A stretch of 64,000 bases of DNA from Metallyticus violacea (Eukaryota > Arthropoda > Insecta > Mantodea > Metallyticidae). The DNA is taken from contig CM060831.1 in NCBI GenBank assembly GCA_030762175.1, positions 71,703,001-71,767,000 of the forward strand, read 5' to 3'. The first letter of the stretch is position 1. Every line of letters starts with the position of its first letter. The position numbers were made by a program, and so were the translations under genes. The notes beneath the pieces are model-generated. The model had not been told where the DNA came from, searched no databases, and saw only the letters and a program-made list of their open reading frames with translations. This document shows positions 48,690 to 59,477 of this stretch, one piece after another.

Positions 48690-49140
48690 CTGCTTTCCAA
48701 TTTCTTTGATTTATGAGCCTAATGTTGATTTTTAAGTTTTGCTGTAAGGTATGTCTACATCATAATCGTTAACAGCTTGTTTTGCTAACTTGTCTGCCAT
48801 TTCATTGCCCATGTGTGCTTTAACACAGCGAAAACGAATAGTCCATTGGACTTTTTATAGGAATTGCTTGTAAGATGTTAACTATTATTTTATGTTGTTT
48901 CTTGTTGTCGTCTATTAAGCACAGAGATATTTTACTGTCCATGTATATTGTTACTCTTTTTTCATTACTAATTATTTTCTAGCTCCTGCAAAGCCTTCAG
49001 GATTACTATTTGCTCAGCTTGACTGTTGAGCATTTCCCATCCAGTACTCAAGCTGGCGGATTAGGAGTACATTCCGTTCTGATGATTTTACCTCTCTTTT
49101 AAGCTCATCAGTACAGTCATAAACCAGCACACTGTATCAT
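48690..49140 (-). pseudogene. RNase H domain fragment of a LINE, proximal part of a split copy
   Basis: The minus strand reads QAEQIVILKALQELE (~49020-48975), the start of an RNase H helix. Further on (48845-48780) comes IRFRCVKAHMGNEMADKLAK followed by QAV, the clear ...WvkgHxGnexADxlAK motif with the conserved His and Asp. In between are frame changes and stops. RNase H in this position is typical of Jockey, R1 and I-type LINEs. The RT domain is not visible upstream (higher coordinates). Confidence 0.8.
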
Positions 49141-49689
49141 GATTGAAGCAGCATGATTGTTCTTCAAACCTTCAGAGAATTCTCAGTTCATCCTCATAAA
49201 CTTTTAGCACAAGTTTTGCCAAAAATAAGAACAAAAATGTTACCAACTTTAAGATTTATTGAAGAATGAATGAGAAGCAAGCATCTTCAACAATAACCTA
49301 TTTTTATTTGAAATTAGGCATATTACGCTATAATTTTCTTTTGGAATTGCCTTTATATTGGTTGTTAATGCTAGGTTCCAGGTATATTTTGAAAATGTAT
49401 TTCGGATATGTTCAGTTCTTATGTAATCAGTGATTTCTCCATAGATAAGCCGCCACTGATTTTTCGATGTAATTTTTATTTTTTAATATTATTTTACATC
49501 ACGAGAAATTGTAACTTTTCTGTAGCAAGTGGACTAAATTATCTAATTTCGTTATGGGTATGAAGTGAGAATGACGCAGATGAGTATAAATTTCGCTCTA
49601 AATGAATACCAAGCAGTGATGATATCTTTCCCTATAAGGAAACTAGGTCAAACAAATTTATACTTTTATATTGACTACATTAAATAAAA
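49141..49689. other. AT-rich DNA between LINE and mariner
   Basis: Nothing recognised; the right end probably includes the mariner's 5' terminus. Confidence 0.4.
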
Positions 49690-50480
49690 GTGCGCATCCT
49701 ATTCCACAGTCAAGAATAGCTTTGTTGCATTTAGAACAGGCTATTTCAGCACCGAAGATGGGCAACCAGGGAGACCAATACAAGGGGCAATTCCAGAAAA
49801 TGTGGATACCATTCATTCAATGAGCCTGGTCAGTCTAAGAGAATAGCAAACACCGAGAGAAAACAGCTTATACTCGTATTATGATATTTTAGACATCAGA
49901 AAATGCTGAACAAAATTTATTCCCAATGAGTCAATGCTGACCAGAAATGTATTATGGATGAGCCTCTAGATTAATTTTGGACTGATTTCATCAGGATTTC
50001 ATGGACTTTTCATATCATTTGCAACCATGGACAAAAGTAGTGTGTGTACATATGATTAAATAAACAACCATAGATTGGAGATATAGTGTCTCCTCATGTC
50101 CAAAAACATTAGGACATAAAGTAGATGGCATCTATTTTCTGGGATAATAACGAGATTTCGTCATATAGATTATATGGAAAAGAAATGAAAACCTTTTGGA
50201 TTTTAAGTTTCTTGACATATTAAAGCAACAAATAGTCTCTAAAGCCGACGCAAACTTTCGAAAGGAATTTTGTTTCTTCCTACAATGCCTCTTCACACAG
50301 GGCAGCCATTACATATAAATAGAGAAGGCCCTGAAGTGAATGGTACATGCATTTCTGTACTTATGTATGCGTACTATCTAATCCTTTTATCTCTAACAAG
50401 AGATGGTTTGCAGAAAGGCACTCACACCCTAGAAGAGCATTGCCTGAAATAGGGTATAGTGGCAAATGTTAATAACACTA
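49690..50480 (+). pseudogene. Mariner transposase relic, third subfamily
   Basis: Readable blocks are YFSTEDGQPGRPIQGAIPEN then VDTIHSM (~49740-49825), a decayed DIRK..AKW segment, QPWTKVVCVHM in one frame or FATMDKSSVC in another (~50020-50045, altered TMDETWVH: first Asp kept, Glu changed to Lys), LDILKQQIVSKA (~50205-50245) and FCFFLQCLFTQGSHY (~50265-50315, altered ILFLQDNAxxH, Asp lost). The 60-codon frame at 50270-50452 is the shifted C-terminal part. Many stops; clearly dead. The subfamily differs from those at 32.2, 33.4 and 53.8 kb. Confidence 0.75.
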
Positions 50481-50719
50481 AAAAATGACATTAAAATGGC
50501 TACACGTGTAACAAATATGAAAAGTGGTATTACAACGAACAAGAAATACAGCAGGTTAAAACATTTTTGTTATTTGGGGGTTACCTTTAGTATGAGTGGG
50601 GAATGGATAAGCACTTATCTCTTATAAATTATAAAGCACGAGGTCAACGAGTCATGTGCTCTGTCTCGCGTTCCAGATATACCAGTGGACACACTAGAGA
50701 CGATATACACATGCTATGA

Positions 50720-51440
50720 TTAAGTCTATTCTGTTAAAATATGAAAGTGATATATGGAGATGTGGAAGAGCTGAACATGTAAATAAAATTAAAGTCAACT
50801 TTTGGAAAAGGGTTCTGGCGCCGTCCAAGGGCACTTCAAAGGGGATTTGCTATGAAATTTCGGTAATAGTAAACCAAGGACGGTAGCTTAGACTAATGCA
50901 GGGAGACCAGTCCACACTTCGCGCTAAATGCTATAGATACTAGATACAAAAAATAATACAAATGTATGGAAGAAGGTTAGAACAAGGCTAGAGTATATCA
51001 GCATACAGGAAATCGAGGCAGAATGTAAAATGAAATTCTCCTTGAACCTATCTAAATAAATTAAATTAACCTGGGGCAAAGAGATATATATGTTCGTTCT
51101 AGGGAGGAAGGGAAGATCAGGATTGAACTAGTTTGGCTGAGAGGTTGGAAGGCTCAAAAATGAAGGATAGCTCCAGTAGGAGAATTTGCCCATTTTATGG
51201 AGGAGATGAAGAATGGGTACATATTCTGACCGAATGTACTCATTGGAAACACCTGGGAAAAAAACTGTTTCCAGAAAAATGTTTAAGGTGGCATTCTGGG
51301 ACCTATTTGCGGATCACGCTAGTTTTAAATACGGGCATTTCTCAAGCCAAAGCTCGGGAAGCTAGAAACAATCTATTTTCCGGTTAGAACGCAATAACTA
51401 GTGTAATTTTAAATAATATATAATTTGATTTCACTCATAT
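50720..51440 (+). pseudogene. LINE 3' end, copy 1
   Basis: Plus strand begins near KSILLKYESDIWRCGRAEHV then NKIKVNFWKRVL, matching the post-RT segment (...vn..h..FlKrvLg). After stops and shifts, 51133-51387 is open and contains RRICPFYGGDEEWVHILTEC with THW, the C..C......HiL..C zinc-knuckle-like motif near LINE C-termini, then LNTGISQAKAREARNNLFSG-stop. The block is similar to 61765-62520, including 'gctgaacatgtaaataaaat' and 'gaacaaggctagagt', so both belong to one LINE family. 5'-truncated. Confidence 0.8.
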
Positions 51441-51659
51441 ATAAGATATATTTGTAATAAGTGTGTGCAGTCAGGGAATAATATGCAGAATATATATTTT
51501 TTCAGATTCCCGGTGGTTTATTTCTGTATAAAAACAAATTCTTACAGCATCCCTTTGTACCGTTTGCACAGTTCATAAATTGCATATTTGCCCCTGCCTG
51601 GGCCACCCATTCACATTTCCAGCACCAAAGATATACCGAATAAATGAATATTCCATTTT

Positions 51660-52110
51660 AAGCTTCTGCAGTAAAGGCGGTCAAACGCTGGGTTATTTAT
51701 TCTTCTCGTTCTCGTAAGCGAGCGCCGTTGTGCGGGCGTGCTGCTACGAGAATCTCATACATCGAGAACACGGCATCGGTAACGGGGCAACTCGAGAATT
51801 CCAGTAGCTAGTACACGAGTGACCAGAATGTAATTGTCTTGCACTGTGCTTAATACCATATAGGAAGGAAACTTAGATGCTGTGGGAATAAAAAAAAAAA
51901 AAAAAAGTACATGAACACGAATATATCGCTTCTCGATCAACATAGGCCTGTTCCTATTTGCGACCGGACTTTGGGGCTCGCGAGAATGAGCATTTTTAGA
52001 GACAAACAGCTATCATAAGCTACCTCCTTGCAGCAGCGAGCGAGCAAGTCAGGCCGCCGAGATACGAGCGAGACTGGAAGCTTATTTGACCGACTTTATT
52101 CTGCACAGAC
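51660..52110. repeat. GC-rich block with possible inverted ends (MITE-like)
   Basis: The left edge has TAAAGGCGGTCAAACG and the right edge, reverse-complemented, ATAAAGTCGGTCAAATAAGC. Inside, CG-rich motifs such as TCTCGTAAGCGAG and CTCGCGAGAA recur in both orientations. A poly-A run lies at 51889-51906. It could be a non-autonomous DNA transposon of ~0.44 kb or an LTR/promoter fragment. No coding signal. Confidence 0.3.
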
Positions 52111-53739
52111 TTGAAAACTTTGTGAGTTTACGATTCTACCTTATGAAGGGCTGCAAAGGCCATCCGATTTTTGTAATTTACTCATTAATCATAAAAATTA
52201 AATGTAAAGTTCTTTTAATTCTATAGCTGAGGTGTCAATGATTCAAGTGTTTATTCCTTGTTCCTAGATATTTTTGATCTTTACTTATTACTAGATGTGT
52301 AACCATCATAAGTTATGACAGTTGATATAATTGGTTTAATTATTTACTCCTGCTGCCATCTTTCGATTTGTTTCAGTAACAAAGGGTACTGATTTATTTC
52401 AAATGCATAAAAAGCCTTGTTAATTGATTTTTCTGATAAATTAAATCAGATTTAAAACTAGTTGGTATTAATAACAATATTATCATAGCATAAGTGATTA
52501 GGTTTTGAATTTTGTTATTTTGGTAACAAACCAGGAAGCTACGTCAGGGGATTTCCTACTGATTTAAAAATCGGGAAATTTTTCTGCCAGAAAATGTAAG
52601 AATTTCAGAGCATTGTCGAAAATAGTAGTTGTTTTCTGTTTAAAATATAGTAATTTTTATTTTACATTTTGTTTAATCGATTTTGAATTATTATTATTGT
52701 TTATTATATGCTTTTTTCATGTTTTTATTACCGATTTTATATTTATCTAAAAATACCGCTGCACATTTATCATCCAAAAATGGGTCTGCTGCTCTAGGTA
52801 ACGAAAGTTTTGCTGCCCTTTCTGTATTTAACTTTTAAAATAGATTTTGGATTATGGTAGGAAGAGAAAAATGATTATATCTGTGAATACTCATAGTAAT
52901 ATGATTTAAGTTACATGCTCCTAGAAATTTTTAAATCCATAAAAACTTAGGCGCATATTATTACAAAATGATTTATTTATAGAAATCACTTTTTATTTCC
53001 AAGTTTTGTTGATCCAAAAGACAATGCTATAAATACACAGGTCACATCAATACTCTAAAAGTCTTTTGTTATAGTTGTAAAGGATTTCCATGCTAATCAT
53101 ACTTTCTATAGATCAAACATTTTTTTGTATAGTTAAAAGGCATTTATTTGTAATATCTTGCTTGCTACCACCAACATGCAAATAAAAAGAATGCTGTGCG
53201 CATTATTGCCTGAGCTATCCTATAGTTCCAACAATATTCTATAAGAAGTAATCCGATTATATCGCTAACTAAACACATCCTCTGTGTTTTGCATTCTAAA
53301 TCAGCTTAACTTCACTACTCTTTCCCACAGTCATAACAAATGGGCTTCGAAAGGTTTGTTTCAACAATATGACTGGGATTTCAGGGTTTTGGTTAGAACA
53401 TGAAAATAATGAGTTTACGCAGCTGTGAGTTATGAATCATTAGAAAGATTCCCACAGTAAAGCATACTTCACGTTGCATACGAAAGAGTTCAATACAATC
53501 GAAACTCTATATACTGGGATATCAATTAACACAATTTCATATTTATCCCTTCTATTTTATAAATATTTTAAGAGTTTAAAAAGTATTTGCTGACATTTCA
53601 AAACTCTGCAACATTGAGAATATAGAACATCTGTTTTCTACTAAAAAAAAAAAAAAAAAGTCGTTATTTATAGGTAGTGTTTTGGCGCTAAAATTTAATT
53701 TTACAACACTTTGTTTGCTTAATGCTTAATGTACACGTG
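52111..53739. other. AT-rich DNA, no recognised feature
   Basis: Only a poly-A run near 53643-53660 stands out. Confidence 0.5.
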
Positions 53740-53749
53740 GTAATAGGTT

Positions 53750-54263
53750 CATTTTTGTCAATTCCGGTTTCCGCCTGTGAGAGGTGCGCAAGTTGAGACA
53801 TGTGCAATTTCGTCTACAGCAAAATGGAGGTGGCTCGCGACAAACAGTATATTGCTCTGAAATTCTGTTTTCGTGTCAACACATCTTAGCTGAGGCCTAT
53901 GCAACGTTATAGCAAGCATATGAATAGCTTGTTCTTTCCCGTAGCACAACTCGAAAGTGATTTAAACATTTTTAAAGAGGGGAAACGATAACTTTTAAAG
54001 GAAGGTCGACCCGATTCTCCAGTTTGTGCTCTAACGTAAGAAAACATTAACTCTGCCGCTGTCATTGTAAAAGAGTATTACTGACATTAAGAACATTTTT
54101 AGAAATTCTGAATATTTCCCTGGGTTCCTTCCGCATGTTGGTAGCTTAAAATTTGTATATGAGGCGTGGGTTCCAAGAATGCTGCGTACAAGTTTGAGCA
54201 AACTGCAAAGCTCTATGTGGGGAAATGTCCACCATCAGCAACACCTACAAACACAAACACCTA
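53750..54263 (+). pseudogene. Mariner relic, N-terminal half (outermost level of the nest)
   Basis: From ATGGAGGTGGC at 53824 the plus strand reads QYIALKFCFRVNT, matching the mariner start (R.AIKFC.KLGKS). Shifted frames follow with LAEAYATL, QAYE and LSRS, then FKHF and a SGRP remnant, then ILNISLGSFRMLV (~54105-54150, second helix-turn-helix) and WVPRMLR (~54167-54187). Translation of mariner type ends there, just before the SINE cluster. The C-terminal half of what appears to be the same transposase resumes at 55.1 kb. Confidence 0.8.
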
Positions 54264-54265
54264 CA

Positions 54266-54291
54266 GGTGGCCGAGGTCGTTAAGGCGCGGA
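54266..54291 (+). mobile_element. SINE family 2 head, part 1 of an interrupted copy
   Basis: GGTGGCCGAGGTCG and TTAAGGCGCGGA are the intact head of family 2. The element breaks off after 26 bases, where the minus-strand SINE family 1 begins, and resumes at about 54891 with TGGGGTTCGATTCC. About 15 bases of the head were lost at the junction. Confidence 0.8.
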
Positions 54292-54567
54292 TTTGTTTTG
54301 TTTTTTTTTTTTAATTTGGTTTAGTTGTGGACGCTCTTTAACATCTCAGGTCATCAGCGTCCCATTCTATTCAGGGCGTGAAACGGCCGACAAATTTTGC
54401 TCAGAGGCCTCTCTTTCAGGCTTGAGGTTCTTTATCGTGCCGTAAATGTACGACCCATGACTTTACTTACGTTCCGAAGGAAGCCATACTTAGGATTTTT
54501 ACGCCCGATAAAGTCCATCGGTCCTGGCCGGGATCGAGCCCGCGATCTTGGGTTTAGGAGGCGAGTA
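54292..54567 (-). mobile_element. SINE family 1, part 1, inserted into the plus-strand SINE 2
   Basis: Begins with a T-rich tail and the family 1 3' end (GTGGACGCTCTTTAACATCT), and runs through the body to the anticodon region (GGGTTTAGGAGGCGAGTA) at 54567. There a minus-strand SINE 2 is inserted. A short piece of the body near 54450 is deleted relative to other copies. Confidence 0.9.
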
Positions 54568-54850
54568 TTTTTTTTTTTATGAATGGTGTTTAACGCTCGT
54601 TTTTACTACTGAGACACCACAGGCGGTGAACACTGATGACACATGAGATGAAATGATAAATTGGTAAAGGATTTTTTTTACAAGGAAGGAAACGTTCCAC
54701 GCCTAAGTTTAGGGTACCTCCCCAGCATTTGCCAGTTATGAGGACTGAGGAAAACCTGGAATAAACCTCAGTCAGGGAGGACGGTCCTGGCCGGATTTGA
54801 ACCCCAGACCTCCCGCTCACTAGTCCGCGCCTTAACGACCTCGGCCACCC
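54568..54850 (-). mobile_element. SINE family 2, complete, innermost level of the nest
   Basis: Minus strand: GGGTGGCCGAGGTCG, TTAAGGCGCGGACTAGTGAG, B-box-like GGTTCAAATCC, full body, and tail ending in poly-A (T run at 54568-54578 as given). It is flanked by GGAGGCGAGTA (54557-54567) and GGAGGCAAGTA (54860-54870), an 11-base target-site duplication with one mismatch, lying within SINE family 1. Confidence 0.93.
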
Positions 54851-54859
54851 ATGGCGATG

Positions 54860-54893
54860 GGAGGCAAGTATGGTAACCACTACAGCACTAGGC
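54860..54893 (-). mobile_element. SINE family 1, part 2 (head)
   Basis: TGGTAACCACTACAGCACTA is the reverse complement of the family 1 A-box head, completing the copy interrupted at 54567. Confidence 0.85.
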
Positions 54894-55092
54894 CTGGGGT
54901 TCGATTCCCACCATGACCGTTCTCCCTGACTGAGGTTTCCAGTCCTTATAAATGGCAAATGCCGGGGATGTACCCTAAACTTAGGCCTGGAACGTTTCCT
55001 TCCTTAAAAAAAATTACTCCTTCCCAATTTCATTTCATGTATCATGTATCATCAGTGTTAATCGCCTGTGGTGCCTTAGCAGTGTAAAACAA
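54891..55092 (+). mobile_element. SINE family 2, part 2 (B box, body, tail)
   Basis: Resumes the plus-strand copy begun at 54266: TGGGGTTCGATTCC (B box), CTCCCTGACTGAGG, GGCAAATGCCGGGGATGTAC, and a tail ending near CTTAGCAGTGTAAAAC. Confidence 0.88.
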
Positions 55093-55094
55093 GC

Positions 55095-55600
55095 TAAATT
55101 TAAACCCTACTTAAAAAGTGGTTGTTTCTGCTGGGAAAATTATGGCCATCTCATTATTCCATATTCAAGAAATGATTGAGTACATATAACTGGGCAATAC
55201 TACAAGGATATCCTGTAAACTCTGCAGTCCATATCACACGCTAAACAAGCCGAATGCTGCACACTAAATCGCATATGTAAAAGTAGTTTTTGAATACCTC
55301 ACAAAAATGAACGTGATCTGTGTCTCTCATCCTCCATATAGCCCAGAGTTATCCTAGTGTGATTTTTCCCAATTTTTTTTCCCAAATTGAAGAATCGCCT
55401 ACCTGGAAGGCATTTTCCATCATCAGAAGCAGTGGTAAAGTCTGCAGAGGAGATTGTTTGCGGCATGTCTTTGAGGATTGGCAGAAGCCCCTGCAAGGTG
55501 CATTGCACCCAAGAAAAAGGACTACTTTGAGAAATATCATGAAATTTATGATGATAAGTAAAACTATGTATTAAAAAAACTATCATGATTCTTTATTGAA
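55095..55600 (+). pseudogene. Mariner relic, C-terminal half (outermost level of the nest)
   Basis: The plus strand gives TGQYYKDIL (~55188-55215, matches TxNxxYY..L), then VSHPPYSPELS with a following CDF (~55320-55370), the HPPYSPDLAPxDF motif. FSQIEESPTWKAFSIIRSSG then resembles the ...KLK..L.G..F.S.E segment. The end, VFEDWQK then DYFEKYHEIYDDK in another frame (~55470-55560), matches the ...W..R...CI...GDYFE terminus of the same mariner group as the N-terminal piece at 53.75 kb. Roughly 75-100 residues around the first catalytic Asp are missing between the two halves. Confidence 0.75.
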
Positions 55601-57320
55601 CAGCCGTCACAGTACAATCGTTTACAATATTGAGGATTTCAGAAACGTTTTATAATAATAGTTTATAACATAATTTCTTTCTCTAACTGAATCTAAACAA
55701 GACGATTCTAAATATCTTCTAACGCTTAAAAATGAACGAAATTAACAAGTTTTGTTAGTGGATTTGTCTATTACTTTAGTATGTAACTCAAAGATAGTAG
55801 TGAATTATGATCTGATTCCTTAAACTGGTCATGAAAGGTCCACAAATGCAACTATTGTTTTCATATCCTGTAGACGCTGTGGTCCCAAATTAATACTGCC
55901 TGCGCTAAACAATGGCATAGTAGACAGTATTCAGCATGTGTATAAAGCAATGATAGATTGAAACATTGTGGGTATAGTAAACGTACAACTTAATGGCACA
56001 AGAGAGCGGCGTTTGTTGAAGCTTTATCTAATTATATTTACTCCCTAGCCACATGATATGATACATGCTTGTTACTTACCATAAATGTAAATAGTTGAAT
56101 AATTATTTAATCTAAAATGCTTATTATGCAAATAACTAATACTAATAGTTTCACTAATAATAAAAAAGGTATTAATTTTGTCACACCCTTCAAAAGGTTC
56201 CATCCCTCAGTTGTGTAAAGCATCATTCTTTGCTGAAATAGTTAAGTAAATTATTTATGTAGTTATGTAGTCGTTTCTAATTCTAGTTTCGTCATTTCAG
56301 TCATATATTCAAATCTTTTTATAAATGAAAATTTGTACTTAAACTGTTTAATTTGCACCATTAATTAGATCCATGTTTCCAGCTATTTCTAAGATTAAAA
56401 GGAAAATATGTGCATAGCCAAAGTCGTAAACTTTCATTGTGTCAACTTTTTGTGAAACTAGGCAAGCAATAAGGACGAAATTTGTTCACTAGATTTCTAC
56501 CAAAACTTGGGTCAATGAGAGCATTTACACTGTCTATTTCAGGACTTTTTTCTAAGGTCAAGGATTTTATATCTCTTGCATGCTCAATTCAAATTTTGCT
56601 CGATTAGGTCAGGTGTTTTTACTACTAAGTTTTTAGACATGAATTTGAAGTTTACTATCACCAAACCGATTTAAATTCACTTAGATGTACATTAAATATA
56701 TCGGATATTTAGAATAAAAATGTTCTAATTGAAGTTTTTTGTAAAAAGGTGTTATTATATTAAACTGATAATGGATATATTGTTCAATAAATCCTCAATC
56801 TTTTATAAGCATATGTCAATTTCGTCCTAAATTATAAAGAATATAAATATATCTATCTGCAATATTACTTTTCAGTAAGAGTGATATTAATATAGAGATT
56901 TATTTAGAGCAGATTTTATAAGATTCCGGAGTCAAGAGTGTTTCCTTTTGTTTGTGAAAATATTGATAAAATGCAGAAAAGATTTGGAACAAACTAACAA
57001 AGGGAAGAAAATTGCAACAAAATAATCGATTGTGCAAACAACTGTAAGTTCAAATAAGTCACTAAGATCAAGTAACCTCTTCATGTCCTTTTATAAGTTA
57101 GGAAAACATTTAAAATAAGATCTTTGCATTCTCATAGTAACGTATCTTGTTCAATATTACGAGAAGTCACTGCTAAAGGCTCCAATTTCAAAAGGAACAA
57201 TGGTTTTAGATATATTTTTATCATAGACAACAATCAAATCCATATTTATAAGTTTAAGTGTTATTTAAGTACTGTAAAAACTGCTTAGCAATGATATACC
57301 ATGCACATCATATAAGGTAA
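55601..57320. other. AT-rich DNA, no recognised feature
   Basis: The first bases may be the mariner 3' end. Nothing else is seen. Confidence 0.5.
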
Positions 57321-57600
57321 GTTGGTCCTGATGATCTAGTGGTAACTATATTTGGCTCGTAGACCCAAGATCGTAATCCCGGCCAGGGTCGATAGATTTT
57401 TTGAGGGCGTAAAACTCCTAAATATTGCTTCCTTCGGAAGAGAAGTAAAGTCGTGGGTCTCTTGTAGATTTAAGACACGTAAAAGAACTTCAAACTTGAA
57501 AGAAGAGGTCTCTGAGCAACATTTATTGGTCGTTTCATGCTCTGAATTGAATGGGGTGCTGATGACCTGAGATGTTAAGCAGAGTCCGTAAATAAACCAA
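57321..57600 (+). mobile_element. SINE family 1 copy, diverged
   Basis: Head GTTGGTCCTGATGATCTAGT carries a mutated A box and the B box is decayed (CGTAATCCCGG). The body retains GCTTCCTTCGGAAGAGAAG and GCTGATGACCTGAGATGTTA. More substitutions than the copies at 15.3 and 39.6 kb, hence older. Confidence 0.9.
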
Positions 57601-57689
57601 ATAATAACAAACATGAGGTTAAATTCTTATCTCTGGCACAGCAAAGTATGATGTTGTGGCCAGAAAATGAAAGAAAGAATTTCTATAGA

Positions 57690-58440
57690 CTTGAAAGATA
57701 AAGTTCGAGCACAGATTAGGTCCTTTCCAAAACATATATTAAACAGGAAACGTCATGTGCAATTTTTGTTCAACAGAAGGGCTTACTTCCGCAGAAATTA
57801 AAAAATAAGATTAGGTGCAGTTTTTCTTTCATCTTAACGGTAAAAGAATGTGCTAAACGTTTAAGTTAGGATACAATGAAGATGAACTGCACGGGACTGA
57901 ACAATAGAGTTGCTGATGCCAGAACACTCTTATTGTAGGGGAGTGATAGGGATCTAAAACTGAAAGAAATTGCTTGCGATTTCAAAAACAATCGTCTTTG
58001 AAATTCTGCATGAACATCACCTTGTTAGAAAGGTCAGTGCAAGACAAGTGCGGTGACTTCTCTCGACAGGTCAAAAACAATATCGAATATAGTACATTAA
58101 CAGGCTTTGATCTCGTGTCAAACAAACAGTAAGGAATATCGGGAATTATTTGTGACAGGGGATAAAACTATGCTCCTCTAGCATGATCCGCTTTCAAAAA
58201 GAGAGCTTATAAAATGACAATGCAGGCCTGTGAGCGCTTTTTAAATGAATGAAACTTGGTATGCTCAGAGATGGTGTTCACAATATGCGTGTGACATTTC
58301 CCAGATTGGAAAGAATTCAGCGAACTGAACCACCCACCTTACAGCCCAGATGTAGCTCCAAGCGATCATTATATTTTTTTCAAAATTAATGACATTGACG
58401 TGGAGGTAGGTGTTTTATAACGTTTTCCACGCAAAGGCTC
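57690..58440 (+). pseudogene. Mariner transposase relic, heavily decayed
   Basis: In shifted frames: IVFEILHEHHLVRKVSARQV (~57990-58055, second helix-turn-helix and start of the WVPRLL linker), LLSTGQKQYR, then CSSSMIRFQKESL (~58170-58205, altered YYDPxSKRES), and finally PPYSPDVAPSDHYIFF (~58335-58383). Same group as the mariner at 13.9 kb (shared SARxVxxLLS..QKQ and PLSKRES-like wording). The catalytic TGDE site is reduced to TGDKT (~58150), with Glu changed to Lys. Confidence 0.75.
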
Positions 58441-59477
58441 AAGACTATTTTATAAGAGCATATATGAGCATTAATTAAAAACTGTTAAATGTGTTTTGAA
58501 ACCAACTCAGCCTATGTTAAAAAGTGACAAAATTGTTTTCTTTCTTTCACCTCTAAAAGTAAGTTAGGCCAGAAACATGTGAGATATATCTCGTGTATTG
58601 TAGTAGGGTTCTTATCGAGCCCCAAATGTCGGTCGAGACAAAGCTAACCTTCCACTGCAGTTTCGCTGTAATCACGTTTCATAGTTAGCCCGCCCAACTA
58701 GTATCGACCTTTACAGAATTCAGCTTGATCTTCAGTTCAATAAAGAAGAAGAAGAAGAAGAAGAAGAAGAAGAAGAAGAAGAAGAACTTACTCCAATGAT
58801 GAGACTTATCATTTCAGAAATGAGGAATTTCGCTGCTTTCAACAGATTGCATGGAGGTGCGGAATACTAATGAGCTATTCTACAGTCTTACCGAGAAACC
58901 GATAGAACGGTGCTATTTATGATGAGAAAAATCTAGATAATAACTATTAATTACTCTCCGAGAAAAGCTTAATAATAGTAATTAAAACTTCCCATTATTC
59001 TGTCTACAACTCGTGCAAAGACTGAAATATGCAAATTATATTGTGTTATACGTTTATGTAGGAAACCTCTAGTATACCCTTTTATAATTTACCTCTTATG
59101 CAATTTTCTATGCATACATTTGCATACAACATGAGCAAACCTTCCGTCACAATGTGCATGTTTTAGTAATATTTGTCGATTACATTACACCAAGCTTGTA
59201 GTTTTAAGAATTATAAGAATTTTTAACTCCTCTCTACATTAATCATATCCTATTTTATGTTATATTTAATGGATGACAATCGTAAACTATTTCACTCAGT
59301 GACATCATCTTTAAATGGACCAATGAAATCTTTTAATTAAGGGCTTGTATGAATGGTTAGATGAAAAAATGTCTGTTTTATATGAATTTAATTATAAATT
59401 AGGTGTTAAGTATAAAATAGTATAATAATGTTTTATTTTGTTATTTATAAAGTTTATTCTTATCAAAATTTTTATTT
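58441..59477. other. AT-rich DNA with a (GAA)n microsatellite
   Basis: A (GAA)n run is at 58743-58786. Weak similarity of ~59300-59330 to repeat R may extend that repeat. Nothing else is recognised. Confidence 0.45.
58743..58786. repeat. (GAA)n microsatellite
   Basis: About fourteen uninterrupted GAA units. Confidence 0.97.

Noticed and set aside
58743..58786. Poly-Lys/Glu/Arg coding tract
   Set aside because: (GAA)n microsatellite without an enclosing long open frame.
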